Assembly: GCA_016716905.1 (NCBI GenBank)
Contig: JADJUS010000004.1
Coordinates: 1,364,001-1,428,000, forward strand
Direction: 5' to 3'
Length of the DNA stretch: 64,000 bases
Source: Acidobacteriota bacterium
GTDB taxonomy: Bacteria > Acidobacteriota > Vicinamibacteria > Vicinamibacterales > SCN-69-37
In this document: piece by piece, positions 1 through 8,788 of the stretch
How the letters are laid out: the number at the start of each line of letters is the position of its first letter
Position numbering within the stretch: position 1 is the first letter of the stretch
Translations under genes and position numbers: made by a program
The notes under the pieces: model-generated
Seen by the model: the letters and a program-made list of their open reading frames with translations, nothing else
The model's database searches: none
Told to the model about the DNA's origin: nothing

Positions 1-233
1 GCCTCATCCACGTGTCGGAGTTTGACGCAGCCGCCGGTGGCGAGAAGCTGGAACTCAAGACGGGCGAGAACTACCAGATGAAGATCATTCGCCTGGTGCC
101 CGAAGAGCGGAAAATCGGCCTGAGCATCCGCGCGCTCAAGGACGAACAGTTCCGGGCGGATTGGGAAGCCTACACGGATTCCACCGGCCGGCCTGAGGCC
201 ACACTGGGCGATCACTTCAAGCACCTGAAGTAA
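1..233 (+). CDS. rpsA: 30S ribosomal protein S1, 3' end (partial)
   Basis: Last 77 codons of ribosomal protein S1, which helps the 30S subunit capture mRNA. The visible residues are the second half of an S1/OB-fold repeat: LIHVSEF, then the basic RLVPEERKIGLSIRAL stretch typical of the last strands of an S1 repeat, then a short polar tail. The 5' part lies outside the window, so the number of S1 repeats cannot be counted. A strong intrinsic terminator follows 20 bp after the stop, so rpsA closes its transcription unit. A different multi-S1 protein is possible but less likely. Confidence 0.85.
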   Translation, partial: LIHVSEFDAAAGGEKLELKTGENYQMKIIRLVPEERKIGLSIRALKDEQFRADWEAYTDSTGRPEATLGDHFKHLK

Positions 234-253
234 GCGCCGTTTGCGCAAGACCG

Positions 254-293
254 GGGCTGTTGCGGCGTTCGCGCCGTGACAGCCCTTTTTTTT
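254..293 (+). terminator. Rho-independent terminator of rpsA with UUCG tetraloop
   Basis: GGGCTGT at 254-260 pairs with ACAGCCC at 279-285. The stem continues through two G-T wobbles and CGGCG/CGCCG to a TTCG tetraloop (268-271). Eight T residues follow (286-293). This is a textbook intrinsic terminator. It also shows that the upstream GTG at 276, in frame with the next gene, is not a real start. Confidence 0.93.
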
Positions 294-338
294 GTGGCCT
301 GTGCAATCCCGTACGTTTTCCCGCTTGACGCCTGGGAC

Positions 339-2276
339 ATGATCGAACGGGTGTTTTCCGTGAATCAGGTGCAGACGTCTCATCGCTGGTGCGCCGCCGT
401 CCTCGTGATGGCGATCGGGGCATCGGCCGTCGCCTCGGCCAGGCAGGAGCGGCCGGAGGTGAAGGTGAAGGCCCTGTCGTTTGTGGGCAACACGACGTTC
501 CCGGAACCGGTGCTGCGCGCCGTCATGCGCACTCGGAAAGCCAGCCGCTGGCCCTGGTCGAACTGGGCGCCGTTTGATCAGCGGATTCTTGATGCCGACC
601 TCGAACGGCTCAAGGCCTTTCACATCGATCAGGGATTTCCTGATGTGAAAGTGCGCCTTGACGAGGTGAAGCTCAGCGCCGATGGCAAGTCCGTTACGCT
701 GCGCGTGGCCATCGACGAGGGGGTGCCGCTGACGGTAGGACGCGCGTGGATTGAAGGCCTCGACGGCCTGCCTCCGGTCATCACCCAGCCGGCGAATGAT
801 CTTGGGATTGTGCCCGGCGTCCGTCGGGATAGCGCGGTGCTCATCAGGTCGCGCGACCGCGTGCTGGGCGTGCTGCGCGAACACGGCTACCCCTACGCCC
901 GCGTGAGCATCGAAGAGCAGCCGGTGTCGGCCGGTGTCGTCAACATTCGAATCATCGCCGTACCTGGGGGCGAGGCTCGGTTTGGCGAGATGATCGTCAA
1001 CGGCCTCAATCGGACGAAGCAGGTCATCATTCGCCGCGCCGTGACATTTCGTGAGGGCGATTTGTACCGCGAGAGTGCCGTGACCAGGAGCCAGCGCCGG
1101 CTGGCCGGTATCTCGGCGTTTGAATTTGCGAATCTGACGCCGGAGGTGACCGCGCGTGAGGCGCAGGTGCCCGAGTTGCCGATGGTGGTGACGGTCACGG
1201 AAGCCAAGCGCCACCGGTTTGAGTTCGGCGTCGGGTATGGCACCGAGGACCGTGTGCGAGGCACCTTCGAGTGGCGCGACCAGAATTTCTTCGGCAACGG
1301 GAGCCAGCTCATCGCCAACGCGAAGTACTCCAAAGTGCTGCGCGATGTCGGGTTCGGGTACGAACATCCGTATTTGCTGCCCTCCGGCGGAACGTTGAGC
1401 GTGCAGGCCTCTTCCAAGTGGAGAGAAGAAACGCTGTTTTCGTCACGCAGTGCCGGCGGCAGTGTCGCTGTGCGGCACGCGTTCGGGGGCACGAACACGC
1501 CGTCCGCGGTCATTGTGACCGGCTGGGAAGCCACCGGCACCTACCGCAATGAACTGCTGACCTATCAAGTCAGGGACGCGGCGCTTGCCGATCTGGGGTC
1601 AGTGGATGAGCGCATTGCGCTTGGCCTTGACCCCGTGACCGGGCGCGGGGATGGGACCATGGCGGGCCTGGAGCTTGACGTGAGCCGCCGGTCGCTGGAC
1701 TCACCGGCGGACCCGTCGAAAGGCACCACGTTCGCGTTTCGGGCGGTGCACGTGGCGCCGTGGCTGGGCGGCACGTTCAAATTCAACGAACTCGCCACGG
1801 AGGTGCGCGGATACCTTCCCGTGCGTGGCCAACTGCGCGTGGCGGGCCGCGTGAGGGCCGGCACGCTCATCGCCAAAGACACCTCTCGGTTCCCGTTCTC
1901 ACAACGGTATTTCCTGGGCGGTTCCAGCAGCGTGCGCGGCTGGAGTCGATTTCAGATCAGCCCCACCAGCGCGTCGGGTGTGCCGATCGGTGGCCGCAGT
2001 GTGCTTGAAGGATCGGCAGAGGTCAGGTTTCCGATCTGGAGCGTACTTGGCGGCGTCGCATTTGTTGATGCGGGGCGCGTGGGCTCGGACCAATGGGACT
2101 TTTCGACGCGCGAGATGTCGTACGCCGCCGGTGGCGGACTGCGATACCTCACCGTGGTTGGCGTGGTGCGTGTGGACGTCGCGTTCCAGCTCAATCCCAT
2201 CGAAGGTCTGCGCGTGCAGGGGCAGCCGCAAAAGCGGTCGTACCGCATTCACTTGAGCATTGGGCATGCCTTCTAG
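339..2276 (+). CDS. Omp85-family outer-membrane protein, TamA-like
   Basis: Outer-membrane barrel with N-terminal POTRA domains, predicted to work with the TamB-like protein encoded next to it in inserting proteins or moving lipids to the outer membrane. An N-terminal hydrophobic stretch (WCAAVLVMAIGASAVASA) looks like a signal peptide. Three POTRA-like repeats follow (first starts VKVKALSFVGNTTFP), then a barrel of about 350 residues ending in a terminal Phe (GHAF). The loop-6 signature of Omp85 proteins appears as VRGW rather than VRGF/Y. ATG 339 gives 645 aa. GTG 360 or 369 would give a shorter signal peptide and cannot be excluded. The stop is 9 bp before tamB, so the two are probably co-transcribed. 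Confidence 0.85.
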   Translation: MIERVFSVNQVQTSHRWCAAVLVMAIGASAVASARQERPEVKVKALSFVGNTTFPEPVLRAVMRTRKASRWPWSNWAPFDQRILDADLERLKAFHIDQGFPDVKVRLDEVKLSADGKSVTLRVAIDEGVPLTVGRAWIEGLDGLPPVITQPANDLGIVPGVRRDSAVLIRSRDRVLGVLREHGYPYARVSIEEQPVSAGVVNIRIIAVPGGEARFGEMIVNGLNRTKQVIIRRAVTFREGDLYRESAVTRSQRRLAGISAFEFANLTPEVTAREAQVPELPMVVTVTEAKRHRFEFGVGYGTEDRVRGTFEWRDQNFFGNGSQLIANAKYSKVLRDVGFGYEHPYLLPSGGTLSVQASSKWREETLFSSRSAGGSVAVRHAFGGTNTPSAVIVTGWEATGTYRNELLTYQVRDAALADLGSVDERIALGLDPVTGRGDGTMAGLELDVSRRSLDSPADPSKGTTFAFRAVHVAPWLGGTFKFNELATEVRGYLPVRGQLRVAGRVRAGTLIAKDTSRFPFSQRYFLGGSSSVRGWSRFQISPTSASGVPIGGRSVLEGSAEVRFPIWSVLGGVAFVDAGRVGSDQWDFSTREMSYAAGGGLRYLTVVGVVRVDVAFQLNPIEGLRVQGQPQKRSYRIHLSIGHAF

Positions 2277-2285
2277 GAATTCGCG

Positions 2286-5200
2286 TTGACGGGCGCCACG
2301 GTGAGGCGTTGGATCCTGCGCAGCCTGCTGTTTGTGGCGACGCTGATTCTGACCGTCTGGCTCGTGTTGCAGACGTCGTGGGGCAAGGCGCGAGTCAAAG
2401 ACATCATGCTGCGCCAGGTCGCCTCTGCGTTTGATGGCGAGCTCACGATTGAGCGCCTGGAAGGTGGCCTGTGGTCGTCCGCTTCGCTGCGAGGCGTTCG
2501 TGTGAGCCAGGCCGGAGTGGTGGTGTTTGCCGTAGACCATTTGGCGGCCACCTACAACTTGATGGGCTTGCTGGGCGGCGACATCACGCTGTCGCGGCTC
2601 GATGTGGACGGCCTGATCGTGACCGTCGAGGAGGGCACCAACGGCTGGGCCGTCAAAGGTCTTTCCGAGTCGGACAACCCCGACTCAGGTGGCGGCGGTA
2701 CGTTCGCGTTCCCCAAAATTCATCTCACCAATGGCCACGTTGTGGTGGCGCCCGCCGTCTCGACGCGGCGCGAACTGGTGGACGTGACGCTTGATGGCGC
2801 GGTCATCGTGTCCGACGGCGAAATCACGGTGACGTCGAGCGGGTTTTCGGGCAGGGAAGTCACCGGTGGCCTGGTCGTCCGTCAGATGACCGGCCAGCTG
2901 GAACTGCGCGACGACGCGATGTCGATCGCCGACCTCACGCTGGAAACGGCCAACAGCCGTGTGACGGGCCGCGCGCAAATGTCTCTGGGGACAACGCCGG
3001 CCACGACCGAGGGGCACCTGATCAGTGACTCGGGGCTCTCGCTCCCTGAGTTCGCGCCGTACCTGGGCGCGATCGGCACCCGGACAATGAAGCCGGCGTT
3101 TGACCTCACGTGGACGGGCCCGATGGCGGCCATGCACGTGAAGGGCACCGTGCGTTCAGAAGCCGGGGAAATCACCACTGATGCGGTGGCGAACCTCACC
3201 GAGGCGAAGACAGTGGTGGGCACCGCGCACGTCGTGCGCCTGGATCTGGCGCCCATCATGTCGGATCCGGAATTCAAAAGCCGGTTCACCGGTGATGCGT
3301 CGTTTGACCTCACGTTCGTCGAGTCGGCGGTGTATGGCGTGACCGGGGCGTTTGATGCCCGGCTGGATGACGCGCAAATCTCCGGCTATGCCGCATCGAA
3401 GCTCAAGGCGAAGGGGCGGATTGATGCCAAAGGCGTGAGCGCCACGGTTGATGGCGCGGCCTACGGTGCCGCGACGCAGGGCGACATGCGCTGGACGGCA
3501 GCCACCGAAGAGTTCACCGCCAAAGGCGACGTGCAGAACCTTGATGTCAGGCGGCTGCCCGCGGTCCTCGATTTTTATCCGGCGCTCGAGACCTTGGTGG
3601 CTGCGAAGTATCAGCTCACCAAGACCGGCAGGGACTGGTCGGTGATCGCGACGTTGCAGGAGAGCATGGTCGAGGGCGCGACGATTGCGGCCGGAACCAC
3701 GCTGGACGTCAAGGCCCGCGGCGAGGACCTGACGTACCACGCCATCGGAAACGTCACGAATCTTGACACGCAGCGGCTGGCGCCCTCGCTCAAGCTCGAG
3801 TCCGAGTACCTGCGCGACACGCCCCTCAGAGTGAACACCTGGTTCGACGTCAGCGGCACGGGCCAGACGGAACTCAAGTCCCACGACATGACGTTCGCCT
3901 TTCGCGATCTCGCCGCCAACGTGGATGGTGCGCTCATGGAGGGCATGGCGGGCCACGGCACGCTCGTCTTTGGCCGCTTGAGCCTCACAGGTGAAGGCCG
4001 CGTGGCCGGAGGGCAATGGGAACGACTCCTCCTCTTGCCGGAGTACGACCTGCAGCCCGTGGGCCACGTCGTGCTGGACGTGGTGATTGACGATGCCACT
4101 GCGGAGGAGATTCCATTCGAGTCCATGACGGGGACGGCGCGCATCACGCTGGAACCGTCCAAGCTCGCTGGACTGGACGTCGAGCATGCGCTCGTGAATG
4201 TGCGCTTTGCGGGTGGGGCTGCGACGTTCACGGACACCAGCGCCAAGGGCCACGGGCTTGAGGCCACCATCAATGGTGACCTGGCCGTCAGCGGCGCCGG
4301 CACCTCCCGGCTCAACTTCGTGATCGACGCGCCGGACCTGACACCAGCCAGTGAGTTCGCCGGCGCCACACTCGGCGGCGCCGCGCATGCAGAAGGTGTG
4401 ATCACGGGAACGGCGACCGCGCCTGAGATCACCGGCAACGCGCGGGGCACCCAACTGGCGTACGACACGGTGCGCCTGCTCGGACTCCAGGGCACATTCC
4501 AACTCCTCGCGCCCGAGTGGGACCTGACGAAAATGCGCGGCGATGTGAAGGCCGACGGTGTCTTCATCGAAGTGGCCGGCCAGACCCTGCAGCGTGCCGT
4601 GGTCACCGCGAAACTTGATGGCGCGCGTGCGGATGTGGAGAGCGTGCTTGAGCAGCCCGACCGAAAGCTCACCGCCAATGCCAGCATCCTGATGGACCCC
4701 GACACACGCGAGGCCTCGATCACCCGGGCCGATCTCGTGAGCGCGGGCGAGACCTGGCAGCTGGCGCCCGGCGTGACAGGCCGCATCCGGCAGACCACCG
4801 GTGGGCTCGCCATCGAAGACCTCAGGCTGGTGAACGGCGACCAGCAACTCAGCATCGCCGGCGCGCTTGCTAACGACGAGTCGAGCCCCGCAGCGGACGG
4901 CATTGTGGTGCGCGCCGAACGTGTGTCCGTGGGCGGACTCTTCAAGATCCTGATGGGTGAAGAGCGCGTGAAGGGACTGCTTGGCGGCGAGGCGCGGATC
5001 ACAGGTTCGCTGGCCGACCCGCTGGTCACCAGCCGGTTTGATATCGGCGAAGGCACGGCGGATGGCGTGCCGTTCCGATCGTTCAGCGGCAAGGCCGACT
5101 ACAAGTCAGGTCAGGCGGTTGTTGATGTGGCGCTCGAGGTGGACGAGTCGGCCCGGTTGTCGATCGTCGGCACGGTGCCGGTGGCTGCGGCTGAAGGTGG

Positions 5201-6593
5201 CGGCGAAACGCCGCTCAACGTTCAGGTGTCCGGCAGGATCCCCAACGTCGCGGTGCTTGGGCCCTCACTGCCATGGGTGCGCGATTTGACCGGCGCCGCC
5301 GATGTGGATGTCGTGCTGAGCGGCAGCATCGAAAAAATGCTCGCCACGGGAACGGCGGCGATGCAGGACATCGCCTTCCGCGTGCCCGAGCTGGGCGCGA
5401 AGTACAAGGGCCTCAACGCCGCGCTGCGGTTCGACGAAACCGTGATGGTTGTCGATCGCTTCGTGATCCTCGACGAGGACGGGAACCAGTTGCGGATGGA
5501 GGGCAGCCTCGACGTACTGGCGAGCGGCGCATCCAAGGCCGTCAATCTGCGCGCGCGCGCCGACGAGTTCATCCTGCTGCGCAACGAGTACGGCGAACTT
5601 GTGGTCAGCGCCGACCTGACGGCCGGAGGCGATCTGGTGACGCCGAATGTGCTGGGCACCATTCGCGTCGAGCGCGGCCGCGTGGAAGTGGATCGCCTGC
5701 TCCGCGAGTTCGTCGTCGCGCAGGGTTATATCGCCATCGGGCCGGTGGGCACGCCGCCGCCGACCAAAGATGCGGACGTGCCGCCCGTGCCGAAGATGTT
5801 CGTGGAGTCAGCGGTGAGCATCGAACTCTCGTTGCCCGACAACGTCGTGGTGCGGGGTCGCGGCATCCAGACCGAAGAGGGCGTGATTGGACTTGGGGAT
5901 GTGAACCTCACCGTGGGCGGCCGGCTGAGCATTCGCAAGACGCCGGGCCAGGAAATTGCGCTGTTCGGCGAACTGGCCGCCGTGCGCGGCACCTACGAGT
6001 TTCAGGGGAGCCGCTTCGACATCGCGCGCGGCAGCTTGCTGCGATTCCGCGGCGACGACATGACCAACCCGACGCTCGACATCATCGCCGAGCGCGAAAT
6101 TGCCGGTGTCGACGTCACCGTTCGCATTCGAGGCACCGCCGCCGAACCCATCCTGACGCTCGCAAGCCAGCCGCCGCTGGACCAGGCCGACATCCTCGCG
6201 CTGGTCGCGTTTGGACGGCCGATCAGCCAGTTGGGCACGGGCGAACGGACGTCGCTGGCCGCGCGTGCGACCACGGTGGCGGCGGGCGCGCTCGCGACGC
6301 CCATCGCCGACTCGGTGGCCAGGGCACTGGATCTGGATGTGTTCGAAATTCAGGCGGGCGAAACCATCGGGGCCGGACCCACGGTGGTGGTGGGCCGGCA
6401 GGTCAGCGACCGGCTGTTCGTGGGGTTCAAGCACGAGTTCGGCACCGCCGGAGCCCAGCGCCTGTCGTTTGAGTACCGCCTGACCCAGTTCCTCAGGATT
6501 GTTTCCACGATTTCGACCGGGGGCGACGCCGCAGACCTCTCGGCACGAACCGAGGCGGCCGGCCTGGATTTAATCTTTGTGATCCGCAGGTAG
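2286..6593 (+). CDS. tamB: TamB-like translocation and assembly module protein (DUF490/AsmA-like)
   Basis: Very long (1435 aa) periplasm-spanning protein. One N-terminal membrane anchor (ILRSLLFVATLILTVWLVL) is followed by hundreds of residues of repetitive beta-strand sequence, the hydrophobic groove fold of TamB/AsmA-like lipid-transfer proteins. The C-terminal 300 residues carry the conserved TamB domain, recognisable in GRLSIRKTPGQEIALFGELA, DMTNPTLDIIAER and the QPPLDQADILALVAFGRP segment. TamB family members are usually 1200-1500 aa. The TTG start at 2286 has an AGGA ribosome site at 2275-2278; GTG 2301 is an alternative. It lies directly downstream of the TamA-like gene, the classical pairing. 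Confidence 0.9.
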   Translation: MTGATVRRWILRSLLFVATLILTVWLVLQTSWGKARVKDIMLRQVASAFDGELTIERLEGGLWSSASLRGVRVSQAGVVVFAVDHLAATYNLMGLLGGDITLSRLDVDGLIVTVEEGTNGWAVKGLSESDNPDSGGGGTFAFPKIHLTNGHVVVAPAVSTRRELVDVTLDGAVIVSDGEITVTSSGFSGREVTGGLVVRQMTGQLELRDDAMSIADLTLETANSRVTGRAQMSLGTTPATTEGHLISDSGLSLPEFAPYLGAIGTRTMKPAFDLTWTGPMAAMHVKGTVRSEAGEITTDAVANLTEAKTVVGTAHVVRLDLAPIMSDPEFKSRFTGDASFDLTFVESAVYGVTGAFDARLDDAQISGYAASKLKAKGRIDAKGVSATVDGAAYGAATQGDMRWTAATEEFTAKGDVQNLDVRRLPAVLDFYPALETLVAAKYQLTKTGRDWSVIATLQESMVEGATIAAGTTLDVKARGEDLTYHAIGNVTNLDTQRLAPSLKLESEYLRDTPLRVNTWFDVSGTGQTELKSHDMTFAFRDLAANVDGALMEGMAGHGTLVFGRLSLTGEGRVAGGQWERLLLLPEYDLQPVGHVVLDVVIDDATAEEIPFESMTGTARITLEPSKLAGLDVEHALVNVRFAGGAATFTDTSAKGHGLEATINGDLAVSGAGTSRLNFVIDAPDLTPASEFAGATLGGAAHAEGVITGTATAPEITGNARGTQLAYDTVRLLGLQGTFQLLAPEWDLTKMRGDVKADGVFIEVAGQTLQRAVVTAKLDGARADVESVLEQPDRKLTANASILMDPDTREASITRADLVSAGETWQLAPGVTGRIRQTTGGLAIEDLRLVNGDQQLSIAGALANDESSPAADGIVVRAERVSVGGLFKILMGEERVKGLLGGEARITGSLADPLVTSRFDIGEGTADGVPFRSFSGKADYKSGQAVVDVALEVDESARLSIVGTVPVAAAEGGGETPLNVQVSGRIPNVAVLGPSLPWVRDLTGAADVDVVLSGSIEKMLATGTAAMQDIAFRVPELGAKYKGLNAALRFDETVMVVDRFVILDEDGNQLRMEGSLDVLASGASKAVNLRARADEFILLRNEYGELVVSADLTAGGDLVTPNVLGTIRVERGRVEVDRLLREFVVAQGYIAIGPVGTPPPTKDADVPPVPKMFVESAVSIELSLPDNVVVRGRGIQTEEGVIGLGDVNLTVGGRLSIRKTPGQEIALFGELAAVRGTYEFQGSRFDIARGSLLRFRGDDMTNPTLDIIAEREIAGVDVTVRIRGTAAEPILTLASQPPLDQADILALVAFGRPISQLGTGERTSLAARATTVAAGALATPIADSVARALDLDVFEIQAGETIGAGPTVVVGRQVSDRLFVGFKHEFGTAGAQRLSFEYRLTQFLRIVSTISTGGDAADLSARTEAAGLDLIFVIRR

Positions 6594-6601
6594 GGTTGGC
6601 G

Positions 6602-6630
6602 TTGACCGATTCCCCTAAGTGTCCGATAAT
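6602..6630 (+). promoter_or_regulatory. Sigma70-type promoter for the HU/IHF gene
   Basis: TTGACC at 6602-6607 is separated by 17 bp from GATAAT at 6625-6630, close to the housekeeping consensus. Transcription would start near 6637, leaving a leader of about 30 nt before ATG 6667. The -10 box overlaps an alternative in-frame GTG (6619), which argues against that longer start. Confidence 0.7.
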
Positions 6631-6666
6631 CCAGTGCTTAGCGTCCATAATGGGCACGCGCTGACC

Positions 6667-6975
6667 ATGACAAAAGCCGAACTCGTCGAAGAAGTGTCCC
6701 GCGTGTCGGACCTCACCAAGAAACACTCCGAGGTCATCGTGGACAGTGTGTTCCAGACGATTATTGACGCCCTGCACCGCGGCGAAAAAATCGAGCTGCG
6801 CGGGTTCGGCAGCTTCCGGCTCCGCCAGCGTGAACCGCGCAAAGGGCGCAATCCGAAGACCGGCGACAAGGTGGATGTGCCGCCGAAGAAGGTGCCGTAC
6901 TTCAAGCCCGGCAAAGAACTGAAAGACCTGATCAACCAGACTCCGGTGCCCCCCGATGGGGAACTTGGCGCGTAG
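6667..6975 (+). CDS. HU/IHF-family DNA-bending protein
   Basis: Small (102 aa) nucleoid protein that binds the minor groove as a dimer and bends DNA. The full Bac_DNA_binding fold is visible: MTKAELVEEVSRVSDLTKKH (helical dimer interface), LRGFGSFRLRQREPRKGRNP (the diagnostic GFGSF plus the DNA-contacting arm with the intercalating Pro) and a C-terminal helix. The long linker residues after the first helix fit the IHF-beta-like group. ATG 6667 was chosen because it matches the family N-terminus and lies about 30 nt from the promoter's expected start point. It is followed 9 bp later by the HIT gene. Confidence 0.92.
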   Translation: MTKAELVEEVSRVSDLTKKHSEVIVDSVFQTIIDALHRGEKIELRGFGSFRLRQREPRKGRNPKTGDKVDVPPKKVPYFKPGKELKDLINQTPVPPDGELGA

Positions 6976-6984
6976 CGTCTGGTC

Positions 6985-7482
6985 ATGGAACGCCTCTGGA
7001 CGCCGTGGAGGCTGGCTTACGTGACTGCGGCCAGCAAAGACGCTCCCGGGTGTGTGTTCTGTCAGGCGCTGGCCACCGGCGCGGATGATTCGCTCATCGT
7101 GTATCGCGGCACCGCGTGTTTCGTGATTCTGAACCTCTACCCCTACAACAACGGCCACCTGATGGTGGTGCCCAACCGGCATGTCGGGCGCCTGTCGGGC
7201 CTCGAGTCCGACGAGGCCGCCGAGATCATGCGCCTGACGCGGGTGGTGGAGATGGCCCTGCAGGAGTTGTATCAGCCACACGGCTTCAACATGGGGCTGA
7301 ACCTGGGCAAGTCGGCCGGCGCCGGCGTGCTCGATCACCTGCACATGCACGTGGTGCCGCGCTGGAACGGCGACACCAACTTCATGACGGTGGTGGGCGA
7401 CACGCGCGTGTTGCCCGAAGATCTCGCCCGCACGGCCGAACGGCTTCGGCCGATTCTGTCGCGCCTGGCTCACAGTGTTTGA
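6985..7482 (+). CDS. HIT-family nucleotide hydrolase/phosphorylase
   Basis: 165 aa cytoplasmic HIT protein, most similar in layout to AP4A phosphorylase/HIT-like proteins of acidobacteria and actinobacteria (starts MERLWTPWRLAYV, a hallmark of that group). The catalytic histidine triad is intact as HLHMHVVPRW near residue 117; CVFC near residue 26 may be half of a metal site. It would cleave dinucleoside polyphosphates or nucleoside phosphoramidates; the exact substrate cannot be told from sequence. It sits between the HU/IHF gene and an acyl-CoA dehydrogenase, all on the plus strand with short spacers. Confidence 0.88.
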   Translation: MERLWTPWRLAYVTAASKDAPGCVFCQALATGADDSLIVYRGTACFVILNLYPYNNGHLMVVPNRHVGRLSGLESDEAAEIMRLTRVVEMALQELYQPHGFNMGLNLGKSAGAGVLDHLHMHVVPRWNGDTNFMTVVGDTRVLPEDLARTAERLRPILSRLAHSV

Positions 7483-7499
7483 CGGGTACGAAAGGGTCC

Positions 7500-8639
7500 A
7501 TGGAGTTCTCTCGCAGTACTGACGACGAAGTGTTTCTCGAGACCGTGCGTACGTTTGCCCGCGATCGGGTGGCGCCGCGCGCCGCCGAAATTGATGTCAC
7601 CGGGATCTTTCCCCGCGACGTGATCCGCGAAGCGGCCGCCCTCGGGCTGACCGGAATGACCTTGCCGAAATCGGTGGGCGGGTTGGCGCTCAGTTACGCC
7701 ACGTATGCCGCCGCGCTCGAGCTGGTCTCGGCCGCAAGTGCCACGGTGGCGGTCATCCTGTCGGTCAACAACTCGCTGGTGGCCGAGCCGCTGCACGAGT
7801 TCGGTACTGATGTGCAGAAGGAAAACTGGCTGCGTCGCCTCGCGACGGGCGAAGCGCTGGGGGCGTTCGCGCTGTCAGAGGCGCAGGCGGGGTCGGACGC
7901 CCGCAATCAGCAGACCTTCGCGCGGCTCGATCCCCAGGGGTACGTGATCTCCGGCCGCAAGGTCTGGGTGGCCAACGCCGACGTCGCCGACGTCGTCATC
8001 GTCTTTGCCGCCACGCAGCCGGACGTGCGGGGCCGCGGGATCTCGGCGTTTCTCGTGCCGCTCGATCGGCCCGGCATCAACCGCGTGCCCTCGCCCGATT
8101 CGCTCGGCGTGCGGGGCCTGGGCTGCATGGACTTACATTTTGACGAGGTGCGCGTGGGTGCGGGTGCGCTTCTGGGCGAACAGGGCCGCGGTTTCAAGCT
8201 GGCGATGCGCGCGCTCGAGGGCGGCCGGGTGGCAATCGCCGCTCAGGCACTGGGCGTGGGACAGGCGGCGCTTGATGAGGCCGTGCGGTATTCGCGCACA
8301 CGCGTGGCGTTCGGCCAGCCGGTGGGAAACTTCCAGGCCATTCAGTTTCAGCTCGCGGACCTGGCCACGGATCTCGAAGCGGCGCGCCTGCTGATGTGGC
8401 GCGCGGCTGATGCGCGCGACCGCGCCCCGAAGGCCACCACTGAAGCCGCGATGGCCAAGCTGCAGGCGTCGGAAGCCGCGCACCGCGCCGCCGACCGCGC
8501 CATGCAGATTCTGGCGTCGGAAGGGTACCGCCGCGGGTCTACGATTGAACGCTTGTTCCGGGACATTCGCGCCGCCGAGATCTATCAAGGCACGTCAGAA
8601 GTGCAGCGCATGATCATCGCCGCCGACGTGTTGGGATAG
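7500..8639 (+). CDS. Acyl-CoA dehydrogenase family protein with Gln at the usual catalytic Glu position
   Basis: 379 aa flavoprotein of the acyl-CoA dehydrogenase fold. Visible signatures are FALSEAQAGSDARNQ (FAD/substrate site), LGVRGLGCMDLHFDEV, GRVAIAAQALGVGQAALDEA and the C-terminal helix EIYQGTSEVQRMIIA. In short- and medium-chain dehydrogenases this last motif is YEGTSE, with Glu as the catalytic base; here the codon is CAA (Gln). Either the base is supplied from elsewhere, as in isovaleryl-CoA dehydrogenase, or the enzyme does another reaction. ATG 7500 fits the family N-terminus; the longer open frame upstream overlaps the HIT gene and is rejected. The stop codon touches a palindromic repeat. 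Confidence 0.85.
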   Translation: MEFSRSTDDEVFLETVRTFARDRVAPRAAEIDVTGIFPRDVIREAAALGLTGMTLPKSVGGLALSYATYAAALELVSAASATVAVILSVNNSLVAEPLHEFGTDVQKENWLRRLATGEALGAFALSEAQAGSDARNQQTFARLDPQGYVISGRKVWVANADVADVVIVFAATQPDVRGRGISAFLVPLDRPGINRVPSPDSLGVRGLGCMDLHFDEVRVGAGALLGEQGRGFKLAMRALEGGRVAIAAQALGVGQAALDEAVRYSRTRVAFGQPVGNFQAIQFQLADLATDLEAARLLMWRAADARDRAPKATTEAAMAKLQASEAAHRAADRAMQILASEGYRRGSTIERLFRDIRAAEIYQGTSEVQRMIIAADVLG

Positions 8640-8702
8640 AAAACGACCTCTGAGGTAGTTTTCGTGGGTTCGTTTGGGAAAACTACCTCAGAGGTCGTTT
8701 TC
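8639..8702. repeat. Inverted pair of A/T-flanked palindromes between convergent genes
   Basis: Two 25-bp arms (8639-8663 and 8678-8702) are perfect inverted copies around a 14-nt loop. Each arm is itself close to palindromic: GAAAAC, then GACCTC-T-GAGGTA, then GTTTTC. The left arm starts at the last base of the upstream stop codon. The A-tract/stem/T-tract layout resembles a bidirectional intrinsic terminator. Related modules lie at 33508-33568, 47732-47793 and 62801-62851. Confidence 0.85.
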
Positions 8703-8788
8703 GGTCCTCGTAGCGCGGCCTGGGTCTCAAGGCCGCGGCTCTTCTCAGGTCCTCGTAGCGCGGCCTGGGTCTCAAGGCCGCGGCTCTT
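8703..8788. repeat. Two tandem GGCC-rich REP-like units
   Basis: Two near-identical units of about 45 bp, each TCGTAGCGCGGCCTGGG followed by TCTCAAGGCCGCGGCTCTT. Each contains the inverted repeat GCGGCCT/AGGCCGC. The second copy ends on the stop codon (TTA on the plus strand, 8787-8789) of the minus-strand acyl-CoA dehydrogenase. The same unit recurs at 12045-12168, 37694-37875 and 51162-51309. Confidence 0.85.

Noticed and set aside
276..338. GTG 276 as start of the TamA-like gene
   Set aside because: It lies inside the stem of the rpsA terminator; a start after the T-tract is more likely.
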